Below, one piece after another: positions 8,608-14,740 of a stretch of DNA of 22,959 nt; position 1 is the first letter of the stretch, and the number at the start of each line of letters is the position of its first letter. The translations under genes and the position numbers were made by a program. Below the pieces are notes generated by a model. The model had not been told where the DNA came from and ran no database searches. It saw only the letters and a list, made by a program, of their open reading frames with translations. Source of the stretch: Candidatus Woesearchaeota archaeon (lineage in GTDB: Archaea; Nanobdellota; Nanobdellia; Woesearchaeales; JABIAG01); assembly GCA_019323235.1 (NCBI GenBank), contig JAHWHN010000016.1:1-22959 (forward strand). Reading direction: 5' to 3'.

Positions 8608-9273
8608 ATGGACATAAATTGTGGTTTTTTTAATAAATTAATTGGTAATATAGAACCTGAAGTTATTTCAACTATTTATGGACCAGCTGGCTCTGGAAAA
8701 ACTTTATCATGCCTATTAGCTTGTAAAGATGTTGTTGACAAAGGAGGTAAAGTCCTTTATATTGATACTGAATCTGGGTTTAGTGTTGAAAGATTAAAAC
8801 AAGTAACAGATGAAAAATTTGATCATATTCTTGATAACATTCTATTTCTAAGACCAATGACTTTTGATGAACAAAAAATACTTATTGAAAATTTGGATGA
8901 GAAAATAACACCAGATATTAAGTTAATAATTGTAGATAGCATATCGATGTTATATAGACTAGAATTGGGTAAAAATTCTGAAGTTTATGAAAGTAATAGA
9001 GAATTAAGTAAACAAATTCTTAGTCTGGCTAAAACTGCTAGAACTCATAAAATACCTATTGTTTTAACAAACCAAGTTTATTCAAATATGGACAATGGTG
9101 TTAAAATGGTTGGTGGAGATAATCTAACTTATATGAGTAAATGTTTAATTGAACTAAAAAAACATCCAAATAGCATAAGAAGTGCTGTTTTAATTAAACA
9201 TAGAAGTCAAGAAGAAAATAAAACTATTAAATTTAAGATTACTCAGTCTGGGATTGATTACAGTTTTGAGTAA
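8608..9273 (+). CDS. radB: DNA repair and recombination protein RadB
   Basis: RecA/RadA-family ATPase core without the N-terminal helix-hairpin-helix domain, as in archaeal RadB, a paralogue thought to assist RadA. Walker A is G-P-A-G-S-G-K-T (residues 25-32 from this start) and Walker B is L-I-I-V-D-S, followed by S-M-L-Y-R-L-E, characteristic of RadB. T-N-Q-V-Y gives the later RecA-family signature. The ATG at 8608 fits the family N-terminus (M-D-I-N-C-G-F-F-N-K-L, then the first strand). An upstream in-frame ATG at 8545 would add 21 residues and overlap the previous gene by 19 nt. The end overlaps the convergent lipoprotein gene by 35 nt. Presence of a recombinase paralogue at the end of a glycan operon is probably co-transcription by compactness. 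Confidence 0.88.
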   Translation: MDINCGFFNKLIGNIEPEVISTIYGPAGSGKTLSCLLACKDVVDKGGKVLYIDTESGFSVERLKQVTDEKFDHILDNILFLRPMTFDEQKILIENLDEKITPDIKLIIVDSISMLYRLELGKNSEVYESNRELSKQILSLAKTARTHKIPIVLTNQVYSNMDNGVKMVGGDNLTYMSKCLIELKKHPNSIRSAVLIKHRSQEENKTIKFKITQSGIDYSFE

Positions 9274-9859
9274 TTACATCTTCTCTTTCATTAATATAAG
9301 ATAATAACTCTTTATTTGATGCTTCAATAACATCTTCAAAGTTTTCAGGAAGATCTAGTTTTTTCTTAAAATCAATTTCATTATAAATTTGGACTGATTC
9401 ATTAATATAAGAAATAGCTTCTCTTACTTCACTATAAGAAACTACTAATTCATTAGCTTTACTACATCTTAAAACAGATTTATAGTTAGTAAATGGCTTT
9501 CGTTCTGCAATTAAATAAGTCTTCTCAGCTTTATATAGAGAATATCTTAAATCAATATATTTTAAAGAATCTTCATCAGTAATATCTGCTTTAAGAAGAT
9601 CTAATCTTTCTAAAATTGAATCAAAATCTTCTTGGTTTAATTCTTTTTGAGAATCATTAACTTCTCTTGCATATTTATCAAAATATTGAAGTCCAAAAGA
9701 ATAATCAGATAATTTGACGTTATACTCATTATCAATACTTTCAACTTTAGAAATAGTGTCATTTAATTGAGTAGAACAAGATACTAATAAAAAAAGAAAT
9801 GTTAGAAGAAAACTATTCTTCAACAAAGTCTTCAATTGGATATCCAAACTCTTTTTCAT
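9239..9859 (-). CDS. Small predicted lipoprotein
   Basis: 206 aa in the long form. A hydrophobic signal segment ends in the lipobox L-V-S-C (cysteine 28 from the ATG at 9859), so the mature protein is probably lipid-anchored outside the membrane. The rest is helical and charged, with no recognised domain. Inside the frame a TTG at 9823 gives M-K-N-S-F then a hydrophobic core and L-V-S-C at residue 16, a more typical short signal peptide. With that start the overlap with the upstream uS2 gene drops from 47 to 11 nt, so TTG 9823 is a serious alternative. The 3' end overlaps radB by 35 nt in convergent orientation. Function unknown. Confidence 0.6.
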   Translation of the reverse strand: MKKSLDIQLKTLLKNSFLLTFLFLLVSCSTQLNDTISKVESIDNEYNVKLSDYSFGLQYFDKYAREVNDSQKELNQEDFDSILERLDLLKADITDEDSLKYIDLRYSLYKAEKTYLIAERKPFTNYKSVLRCSKANELVVSYSEVREAISYINESVQIYNEIDFKKKLDLPENFEDVIEASNKELLSYINEREDVITQNCNQSQTE

Positions 9860-10412
9860 TTTTGATTAATTTCCTAGCAATCATATATTCTCTAGTTAAT
9901 AAATAGTACATTAAACCTAATGATTTTTTACCTTTATTATTACATGGAATAACTAGATCTAAAGAATTTGTTTCGTTGTTTGTATCACACAAACCAATTG
10001 AAACCATACCAGCCTTAAAAGAATCGTTTAATGCTGAATAATCAGTTTTTGGATCTGAAATTAAAATAACTTTACCTTCTACGAAAGTATCTAATTGTGG
10101 ATTTGTGAAAGTTCCTGGAGGATATCTTCCTATAAATGTTTGAACTCCTAAGATTTCTTTCATTTTTTTCAATGCTTTAAATGAACCCTCTCTTCTAGAA
10201 ACAATAATTATTTCTTCAGGGCTATAATTTGCTAAGAACTTAGCTACTAAAGCAATTCTTGTGTCAATTTCTTGTAAATTAAGAACTGATAAACCATCAT
10301 TTCTTGTTTTATAAATGAATCTACTCATGTATTTAGTTTTATTTTTAGTTCCAATATGAATTCCTGCCTTCAAATAAACATCTGTTGGCAATAATGATAC
10401 TTCTTCACTCAT
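9813..10412 (-). CDS. rps2: 30S ribosomal protein uS2
   Basis: 199 aa, the usual short length of archaeal uS2. Recognised from the N-terminal A-G-I-H-I-G-T-K-N-K-T region, the Y-K-T-R-N-D-G-L-S-V-L-N segment, G-R-Y-P-P-G-T-F-T-N-P (the archaeal-eukaryotic W-x-P-G-T-F-T-N signature), V-I-L-I-S-D-P, and P-C-N-N-K near the C-terminus. It binds 16S rRNA in the small subunit. It is not followed by the common archaeal eno/rpo partners here; a lipoprotein gene overlaps its 3' end instead. A G-G-A-G ribosome binding site lies about 10 nt before the ATG, downstream of a TATA box at 10453-10464, so this mRNA has a short leader, unlike several neighbours. Confidence 0.96.
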   Translation of the reverse strand: MSEEVSLLPTDVYLKAGIHIGTKNKTKYMSRFIYKTRNDGLSVLNLQEIDTRIALVAKFLANYSPEEIIIVSRREGSFKALKKMKEILGVQTFIGRYPPGTFTNPQLDTFVEGKVILISDPKTDYSALNDSFKAGMVSIGLCDTNNETNSLDLVIPCNNKGKKSLGLMYYLLTREYMIARKLIKNEKEFGYPIEDFVEE

Positions 10413-10452
10413 TTTTATTAAACTCCATTATTATTATCTTTTGAATAAATAA

Positions 10453-10464
10453 CTTATTTATAAA
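10453..10464 (-). promoter_or_regulatory. TATA box of rps2
   Basis: Minus-strand TTTATAAATAAG lies about 47 nt before the uS2 ATG. The expected transcription start near 10433 leaves a leader of about 20 nt that includes the GGAG ribosome binding site. Confidence 0.5.
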
Positions 10465-10493
10465 GTTAATTGAAAAGTTTGACTTAGAAAAAG

Positions 10494-12101
10494 CTAATTT
10501 ATGGTAATTTTGACTATTTTTACGGTACTTGCCCCTATTGTATCGGTAACTACCAATTTGGCTTCCTCAACACTTTGGTTTTTGGCTATAATCTTTAATT
10601 TTTGGTTATAATCGACAAAATCAATATCAACTTTATTAATATCATAATTAGTTGCCACTATTTTTAAATCTTTTAAATCATCTTCAACATCAGAAACATA
10701 AGATGTTAAATTAATATACTTTGTTTGACCTGCAGTTATGTTAACATCAGGAATATTTAATATAGAAGGTTCATTGTTTAAAGTTCCAACGCAATCTTTA
10801 TCCTTAGAAAAAGTAAAATCTTCTATTGAATTTAATACATTTTTGATAAATAAATTTGCATCAACAGCAGATTTATTATTTTTTCTAGATAAATCCAATA
10901 TTTCTAAATCTTTATACTCACATTCAATATATTCGTTTTCATATTCTTTAAATAAATTCGGAGTTCTATCAAACTCAACATATAAATTTGATTTTGAATC
11001 CTTTAATCTACGGATTTCTAGATCAATCCTTGTTTCATTCCACAAAAATCTTACATCCAAGTCAAAATCAGTATTCAAATATTGATTAAAGCATTTTATA
11101 ACTTCATCATTATCTTTTGCTGTTTTATTTGCCAAAAGAATATCAACCGTTCTACCACAATCAATTTGATCTGCCAACTCATATTGGCAATAGTTAGTAG
11201 AGGTTGGAAGAATAACACAAGTATCTTCTGTTGTGAAATTACCATCATCACAATCGTCATCATCATTACATTGATCAGGAAGAGCATATTCACAATAAGG
11301 TAACTTTCCAGATTTTTTAATACATCTTACAGTATAATTTGCACTTTCTGGACAATCTTCATTAAATTTACAAACTACACTTTCTGCATTAACACAAAAT
11401 TTAGTTTCTGAATCACAAACATCATACGTTTCTAATTTATTATCATCACAATCATCATCTCTTTCACAAGAGATTTTATTTGTATTATCTATTTTAGGTA
11501 AATCTTCCAGAATCTTAACTCTTAAGTTTGCTTTTTGATATTCAGTGAATAATAACATCATTGAAATATCATCTTTACCATCTAAAGTTAAATCCAATCT
11601 TGTTTCTTTACCTTGATAAACTGAAAATTTTGTATTGTTTAGAGATATTTCTAAATCTGCATAATTTTTTCCAGAAGCCAATAATTTCAAGGAATACTTT
11701 TTATTTTGATAAAAAAACTCTCTAGTCATTCCAACATCCATGTTTAAAGAAATCCCTGATTTTGTCAAAGGTTCTGCATTAAATTCTCTCAAATCAACAT
11801 TTTCTTCAACTGGAGGAGAGAACATTTCTACTTCTGACTCTTGAGTAAATGAAAGAAAAACACCAGTAGAAAAAATACCAGATACTAATAATATAAAGAA
11901 AACTGATAAAGCAACTCCAACACCATTTTTCTTAACTTGTTTGTTATGAGAAAAATGTTTTCTTTTAAATTCAATATATCTAAAAGCTTTATCATGTTCT
12001 TCAGGAGTTAAATTTAATTTATTGACATCAATTTCAATTCTTCTCGGATTAATTCCTCTATCGAATTCATCGTCAATTAATTTCATGAAATCTTCAGCCA
12101 T
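10494..12101 (-). CDS. Single-pass surface protein with three four-cysteine acidic repeats
   Basis: 535 aa. A charged cytoplasmic N-terminus (about 1-58), one transmembrane helix (about 60-84), then a large outer part. An immunoglobulin-like beta region (about 110-195) is followed by three repeats with spacing C-x5-C-x9/10-C-x6/9-C: C212/218/229/236, C244/250/260/270 and C278/284/295/305. Repeats one and three carry D-D-D-C-D-D and T-x-D-x-C, a pattern found in metal-binding, disulfide-rich extracellular repeats. A further mixed domain (315-440) precedes a C-terminal cadherin-like or Ig-like domain (about 445-535). Calcium binding is inferred from the acidic loops. The exact family is unknown. 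A TATA box 27 nt upstream suggests leaderless, monocistronic expression. Confidence 0.72.
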   Translation of the reverse strand: MAEDFMKLIDDEFDRGINPRRIEIDVNKLNLTPEEHDKAFRYIEFKRKHFSHNKQVKKNGVGVALSVFFILLVSGIFSTGVFLSFTQESEVEMFSPPVEENVDLREFNAEPLTKSGISLNMDVGMTREFFYQNKKYSLKLLASGKNYADLEISLNNTKFSVYQGKETRLDLTLDGKDDISMMLLFTEYQKANLRVKILEDLPKIDNTNKISCERDDDCDDNKLETYDVCDSETKFCVNAESVVCKFNEDCPESANYTVRCIKKSGKLPYCEYALPDQCNDDDDCDDGNFTTEDTCVILPTSTNYCQYELADQIDCGRTVDILLANKTAKDNDEVIKCFNQYLNTDFDLDVRFLWNETRIDLEIRRLKDSKSNLYVEFDRTPNLFKEYENEYIECEYKDLEILDLSRKNNKSAVDANLFIKNVLNSIEDFTFSKDKDCVGTLNNEPSILNIPDVNITAGQTKYINLTSYVSDVEDDLKDLKIVATNYDINKVDIDFVDYNQKLKIIAKNQSVEEAKLVVTDTIGASTVKIVKITIN

Positions 12102-12122
12102 ATTTAGAAAAAGACTTTTTAG

Positions 12123-12134
12123 TTTAAATATTTA
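12123..12134 (-). promoter_or_regulatory. TATA box of the cysteine-repeat surface protein
   Basis: The AT-only palindrome TTTAAATATTTA is centred about 27 nt upstream of the ATG at 12101 on the minus strand, giving a leaderless spacing. Confidence 0.55.
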
Positions 12135-12175
12135 ACTAAAATAAAGAATAGAATAAAAAAATAAAAAATAAAAAT

Positions 12176-12200
12176 TGAAGTCTTTGATTTCCCGACTTCA
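12176..12200 (-). terminator. Hairpin plus T-rich tract after radA
   Basis: A 7-bp perfect stem (TGAAGTC at 12194-12200 read on the minus strand, pairing with 12176-12182) has an 11-nt loop. It is followed on the minus strand by a long T-rich run (about 12147-12175), as expected for a terminator of radA. Confidence 0.55.
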
Positions 12201-12232
12201 GAAGGTTTCGTAGCATACAGCCGAGACTGTGC
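12201..12232 (-). other. G+C-rich structured patch between radA stop and terminator
   Basis: About half of 12184-12232 is G or C, far above the surrounding sequence. On the minus strand it holds a second hairpin right after the radA stop: GCACAG, six-nt loop TCTCGG, CTGTATGC, pairing CAG/CTG and GCA/TGC with a TA bulge. It could be the 3' UTR structure of radA, a small RNA, or a remnant of a transposon end. No protein function is assigned. Confidence 0.35.
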
Positions 12233-13219
12233 TTACATATCGCAAATTTTATTAGATTCTACCATGAAAACTGCTTCACCATCAGGTAAGTTTGGACTAT
12301 CTATTAATTTTGCAACACGACTTCCTTTTTTACCTTTTCTTAAGTACATTCTGAAAGTAGAATTGTGAGCAACAATATGTCCTCCAATTGCCTCAGTAGG
12401 ATCTCCAAAGAACTGGTCTGGTTTAGACATTACTTGATTTGTAACATAAACACATAAGTTATACACATCAGCTAATTTTGATAAAGTATGCATATGTTTG
12501 TTTAATTTCTGTTGTCTAGTGGCCAAAGTTCCTCTTCCAACAAACTCAGATCTAAAATGAGAAGTTAATGAATCCACAACAATTAATTTAACATTATGTT
12601 TATCATTAGTAATTAATTCTTCACATTTCTCAGCCAATAACATTTGATGATCTGAATTATAAGCTTTAGCAACTTTAATATTTTTTAAAGCTTCATTTGG
12701 ATCAAGACCTGCACCTTCAGCAAACTGCATTATTCTTTCAGGTCTAAATGTATTCTCAGTATCTATATATACTGCAACAGCACCTGGCTCTAATTTTTGA
12801 ACCTGAACCGCCAACCAGTGAGCAATTTGAGTTTTTGCTGAACCATACTGTCCAAAACATTCTGTAATTGCTCCTGTTTCAAAACCTCCGCCAAGTAAAT
12901 TATCTAATTCTTGACATTCAGATTTGATTTTAAGAATTATTTTTCTTTTTTCTAAAAGGTCTTGACCTGTTGTAAATCCCATATCCATAGAATTTCTAGA
13001 AAAATTAATCATTTTTCTAGCTGCAGATTCAGTTATGCCTGCTGCCTCAAGTAATTGAGCAGGGCTAGATACTGCAATTGAAAGTAAATCATTAAAGCCA
13101 GCATCAATCAATTTATCAGCAGTTGCTGCTCCAACACCAGGGATATCATAAATAGTAAGTTCTTTCTTAAGTTCTTCTTTTAATTCTTTTTCCTCTTTTT
13201 TTTCTTTTTTATCTGTCAT
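12233..13219 (-). CDS. radA: DNA repair and recombination protein RadA
   Basis: 328 aa. Forms the recombinase filament on single-stranded DNA and catalyses strand exchange. A lysine/glutamate-rich N-terminal tail (1-20) is followed by the helix-hairpin-helix domain (I-P-G-V-G at 26-30) and the RecA core. Walker A reads G-Q-Y-G-S-A-K-T (123-130), with alanine where the family has glycine before the catalytic lysine. Walker B is L-I-V-V-D-S (212-217), T-N-Q-V is at 260-263, and the C-terminal L-I-D-S-P-N-L-P-D-G-E-A is standard. The protein is full length and otherwise normal. A TATA-like box is centred near 13250, about 30 nt upstream. A GAGGT site 7 nt before the ATG could also serve as a ribosome binding site. 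Confidence 0.96.
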   Translation of the reverse strand: MTDKKEKKEEKELKEELKKELTIYDIPGVGAATADKLIDAGFNDLLSIAVSSPAQLLEAAGITESAARKMINFSRNSMDMGFTTGQDLLEKRKIILKIKSECQELDNLLGGGFETGAITECFGQYGSAKTQIAHWLAVQVQKLEPGAVAVYIDTENTFRPERIMQFAEGAGLDPNEALKNIKVAKAYNSDHQMLLAEKCEELITNDKHNVKLIVVDSLTSHFRSEFVGRGTLATRQQKLNKHMHTLSKLADVYNLCVYVTNQVMSKPDQFFGDPTEAIGGHIVAHNSTFRMYLRKGKKGSRVAKLIDSPNLPDGEAVFMVESNKICDM

Positions 13220-13244
13220 ATTTATTACCTCATAATTTTTATTA

Positions 13245-13257
13245 GTTTATATTTTTT
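13245..13257 (-). promoter_or_regulatory. TATA-like promoter of radA
   Basis: Minus-strand AAAAAATATAAAC lies 26-38 nt upstream of the radA ATG. The predicted transcription start is within a few nt of the ATG, or slightly upstream so as to spare the GAGGT site near 13227-13231. Confidence 0.45.
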
Positions 13258-13305
13258 TATCTATTACCATATTAATAAGCCTTCATCTTAAAAAAATAAA
13301 AAAAA

Positions 13306-13320
13306 TCCGCAAATTGCGGA
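13306..13320 (-). terminator. Intrinsic-type terminator of the 80-aa gene
   Basis: A perfect inverted repeat TCCGCA-ATT-TGCGGA on the minus strand starts 20 nt after the stop codon and is followed immediately by T-runs (T8, A, T6). It separates the small gene from radA, which has its own promoter. Confidence 0.7.
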
Positions 13321-13340
13321 AAAAACGAAGGGGTTTATAA

Positions 13341-13583
13341 TTACTCAGAGTCCTCTTTTAAAGATAAATACTCAAAAGCCTTGTTCGCAACTAAAACAAC
13401 TTTTGGTAAATCATTAACTCTAAGGTTAGAAGTTGATTTCCAGTTACCATCTTTGTCTTGATATCTTCTATCAATTGAGATAGTCTTAAATTCAGTAGAT
13501 TTTCCTTCTGAATCTTTTGCTTCATTATTCCATACAACAGCTGAAATAGCTCCAGTACTAAATTTTTTTTCTATTTTGTTCAT
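13341..13583 (-). CDS. Conserved small protein, possibly nucleic-acid binding
   Basis: 80 aa, predicted mainly beta with a C-terminal helix. Segments include F-S-T-G-A-I-S-A-V-V-W-N-N-E, I-D-R-R-Y-Q-D-K-D-G-N-W-K-S-T and L-R-V-N-D-L-P-K followed by a helix ending A-F-E-Y-L. Proteins of this pattern (G-x-I-x-A-x-V-W-x-N-E ... R-R-Y-x-D-x-x-G-x-W-K-x-T ... N-D-L-P-K) recur in archaea as small uncharacterised proteins. The basic beta surface and aromatic residues recall single-strand nucleic-acid binding folds, but this is inference. The gene has a clean AAGGAGA ribosome binding site (13592-13598), a TATA box, an operator-like palindrome and its own terminator, so it is an independently regulated, probably well-expressed unit between radA and the pilins. 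Confidence 0.75.
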   Translation of the reverse strand: MNKIEKKFSTGAISAVVWNNEAKDSEGKSTEFKTISIDRRYQDKDGNWKSTSNLRVNDLPKVVLVANKAFEYLSLKEDSE

Positions 13584-13617
13584 TTTTTTAATCTCCTTGC
13601 TTTCGCGTTTTATTTCA

Positions 13618-13636
13618 CACCCTGATTCTTGGGGTG
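13618..13636 (-). promoter_or_regulatory. Leader hairpin upstream of the 80-aa gene
   Basis: CACCC (13618-13622) pairs with GGGTG (13632-13636) around a 9-nt loop. In an otherwise AT-rich leader this GC stem lies between the predicted transcription start and the ribosome binding site, so it would be in the mRNA 5' leader. Confidence 0.4.
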
Positions 13637-13640
13637 GGAG

Positions 13641-13652
13641 TTGTCATGACAA
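13641..13652. promoter_or_regulatory. 12-bp perfect palindrome, operator candidate
   Basis: TTGTCATGACAA is a perfect 12-bp palindrome. It lies 21-32 nt downstream of the TATA box at 13673-13680 on the minus strand, so it overlaps the predicted transcription start of the 80-aa gene. That is where archaeal repressors commonly bind. Confidence 0.5.
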
Positions 13653-13672
13653 TTATAAGAAATATTCACTAG

Positions 13673-13680
13673 TTTAAATA
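13673..13680 (-). promoter_or_regulatory. TATA box of the 80-aa gene
   Basis: Minus-strand TATTTAAA. The expected start about 25 nt downstream is near 13650, giving a leader of roughly 65 nt that contains the hairpin and the AAGGAGA ribosome binding site. Confidence 0.55.
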
Positions 13681-13695
13681 CCCTATTCGAGAAAA

Positions 13696-13710
13696 TGTCC
13701 AATGTGTCCA
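13696..13710. repeat. Direct TGTCCA repeat between divergent promoters
   Basis: TGTCCA occurs at 13696-13701 and 13705-13710, with a 9-nt period. It lies in the 243-bp intergenic region (13584-13826) between the 80-aa gene and the first pilin. It may be a regulator site; a chance repeat is possible. The remainder of this intergenic region shows only the promoter elements listed. Confidence 0.25.
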
Positions 13711-13795
13711 GTGAAATTTTACATGAAAACATGGTTTATAAAGAATCCCAAATAACGCATAAATAAAGAGAAATATAATTTGAAAAAACAAAAAC

Positions 13796-13803
13796 TTTAA
13801 ATA
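13796..13803 (+). promoter_or_regulatory. TATA box of the major pilin genes
   Basis: TTTAAATA is centred about 27 nt upstream of the ATG at 13827, so transcription should begin at or within a couple of nt of that ATG. This supports 13827 over the GTG at 13815 as the start. A second TATA-like TTTATAAAG at 13735-13743 could be an upstream alternative giving a leader of about 60 nt. Confidence 0.6.
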
Positions 13804-13826
13804 CCACCAATCTTGTGAGAATAAGA

Positions 13827-14252
13827 ATGAAAGGACAAGCAGCTACAGAATTTTTAATGACCTACGGTTGGGCTCTATTAGTCGTTTTAATTGCAATATC
13901 AGCTTTAGCTTACTTTGGAGTTATGTCTCCAAGTAAATTTCTACCAGAAAAATGTATGCTAAGTCCAGGTTATCAATGTGTTGATTATATTATAACTACA
14001 AATTCTTCTAAAATGATTGTTAAAAATGGAGCTGGAGAAAATATCTTAGTTACTAATTTAAAAATCGGAGAATGTGAAGGTAACTTCAGTACTCAAATAG
14101 ATAATGGAAAACAAGAAGAGTTTTCATTAACTGATTGCAATAATGGAATAAAAGATTCTTCTTTTAGAGGAGATATTTCCATTACATATATCAATGTAAT
14201 ATCAAACTTCACTAAAGAAATAACTGGTGAAGTGGTTACAAAAATAAATTAA
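13827..14252 (+). CDS. Major type IV pilin candidate 1, class III signal peptide
   Basis: 141 aa from the ATG at 13827; an upstream GTG at 13815 would add four residues. The N-terminus M-K-G-Q-A-A-T-E-F is a class III archaeal prepilin signal: cleavage by an EppA-type peptidase is expected between G3 and Q4, leaving Q at +1 and E at +5, followed by an about 22-residue hydrophobic helix that forms the filament core. The outer domain has four cysteines in two close groups (P-E-K-C...Y-Q-C and G-E-C...T-D-C), suggesting two disulfides, and N-x-S/T sequons. It is paralogous to the next gene, starting 15 nt after its stop. Major filament subunit is inferred from position, leaderless promoter and similarity. 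Confidence 0.85.
   Translation: MKGQAATEFLMTYGWALLVVLIAISALAYFGVMSPSKFLPEKCMLSPGYQCVDYIITTNSSKMIVKNGAGENILVTNLKIGECEGNFSTQIDNGKQEEFSLTDCNNGIKDSSFRGDISITYINVISNFTKEITGEVVTKIN
13830..13955 (+). repeat. Duplicated pilin N-terminal coding segment, copy 1
   Basis: The 42-codon segment from K-G-Q to P-E-K-C recurs at 14280-14405 in the second pilin. The peptides match at 38 of 42 positions, while 18 codons differ in total, 14 of them synonymously. It is an old gene duplication kept by selection, not a recent DNA repeat. Confidence 0.85.
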
Positions 14253-14267
14253 AGAGGTATGATAAAA

Positions 14268-14711
14268 ATGAAAATGAAAAAAGGACAAGCAGCAACTGAG
14301 TTTTTAATGACTTATGGTTGGGCTCTTCTGGTTGTTTTAATCGCAATATCAACATTAGCTTATTTTGGCGTGTTGTCTCCAGGAAGATTCTTACCAGAAA
14401 AATGTACAGTAGACCCAGGATTCGCATGTTTAGATTGGTCAGTAACTAGTACTACAACACAATTAGTTCTGAAAAACGGAGCTGGTGAAGATTTAACAAA
14501 CGTAACTGTTACTTTAACTGATGGTGCATCATGTAATGATACATTTGTGCCTGCAGGTGGAGCTTGGAATAATGGTGATGAGTTTACAGCAGATTTTAAC
14601 TGTACACTAACATCAGGTGCAAGTTTTAGTGCAGATATTAGTTTTGACTACACAAAACCATCCGGTTTATCACACAGAGGTACTGGAGAATTAATTACTA
14701 AGGTTCAATAA
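14268..14711 (+). CDS. Major type IV pilin candidate 2, class III signal peptide
   Basis: 147 aa from the ATG at 14268. In-frame ATGs also exist at 14259 and 14274; 14268 is preferred because the GAGGT site at 14254-14258 lies 9 nt before it. The signal is K-K-G-Q-A-A-T-E-F, with predicted cleavage between G and Q, then the same hydrophobic helix as pilin 1. The outer domain is more acidic and rich in T, S, G and N, keeps the four-cysteine layout (P-E-K-C...F-A-C, A-S-C...F-N-C), and has sequons such as N-V-T, N-D-T and N-C-T. Two related subunits in one transcript suggest a mixed filament or alternative pili. A terminator overlaps its stop codon. Confidence 0.87.
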   Translation: MKMKKGQAATEFLMTYGWALLVVLIAISTLAYFGVLSPGRFLPEKCTVDPGFACLDWSVTSTTTQLVLKNGAGEDLTNVTVTLTDGASCNDTFVPAGGAWNNGDEFTADFNCTLTSGASFSADISFDYTKPSGLSHRGTGELITKVQ

Positions 14712-14740
14712 ACCGAACCTTACTTTTTTTCTTTTTTTTT
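14699..14740 (+). terminator. Hairpin and T-tract terminator closing the major pilin unit
   Basis: An 8-bp perfect stem (TAAGGTTC 14699-14706 with GAACCTTA 14715-14722) has the pilin 2 stop codon in its 8-nt loop. It is followed by T7-C-T9 (14724-14740), which runs right up to the next ATG at 14741. In archaea the T-rich tract alone can end transcription. Here it would limit the supply of minor pilin mRNA relative to the two major pilins. Confidence 0.75.

Noticed and set aside
11082..11303. Open frames on both strands inside the cysteine-repeat protein gene
   Set aside because: They come from the biased acidic/cysteine codons of the real gene and have no start signals.
12176..12232. tRNA gene in the G+C-rich patch
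   Set aside because: No acceptor stem, anticodon arm or T-loop consensus could be fitted; the patch is also too short.
13815..13826. GTG start for pilin 1
   Set aside because: The TATA box at 13796-13803 places transcription start near 13827, so the GTG would not be in the mRNA from that promoter.
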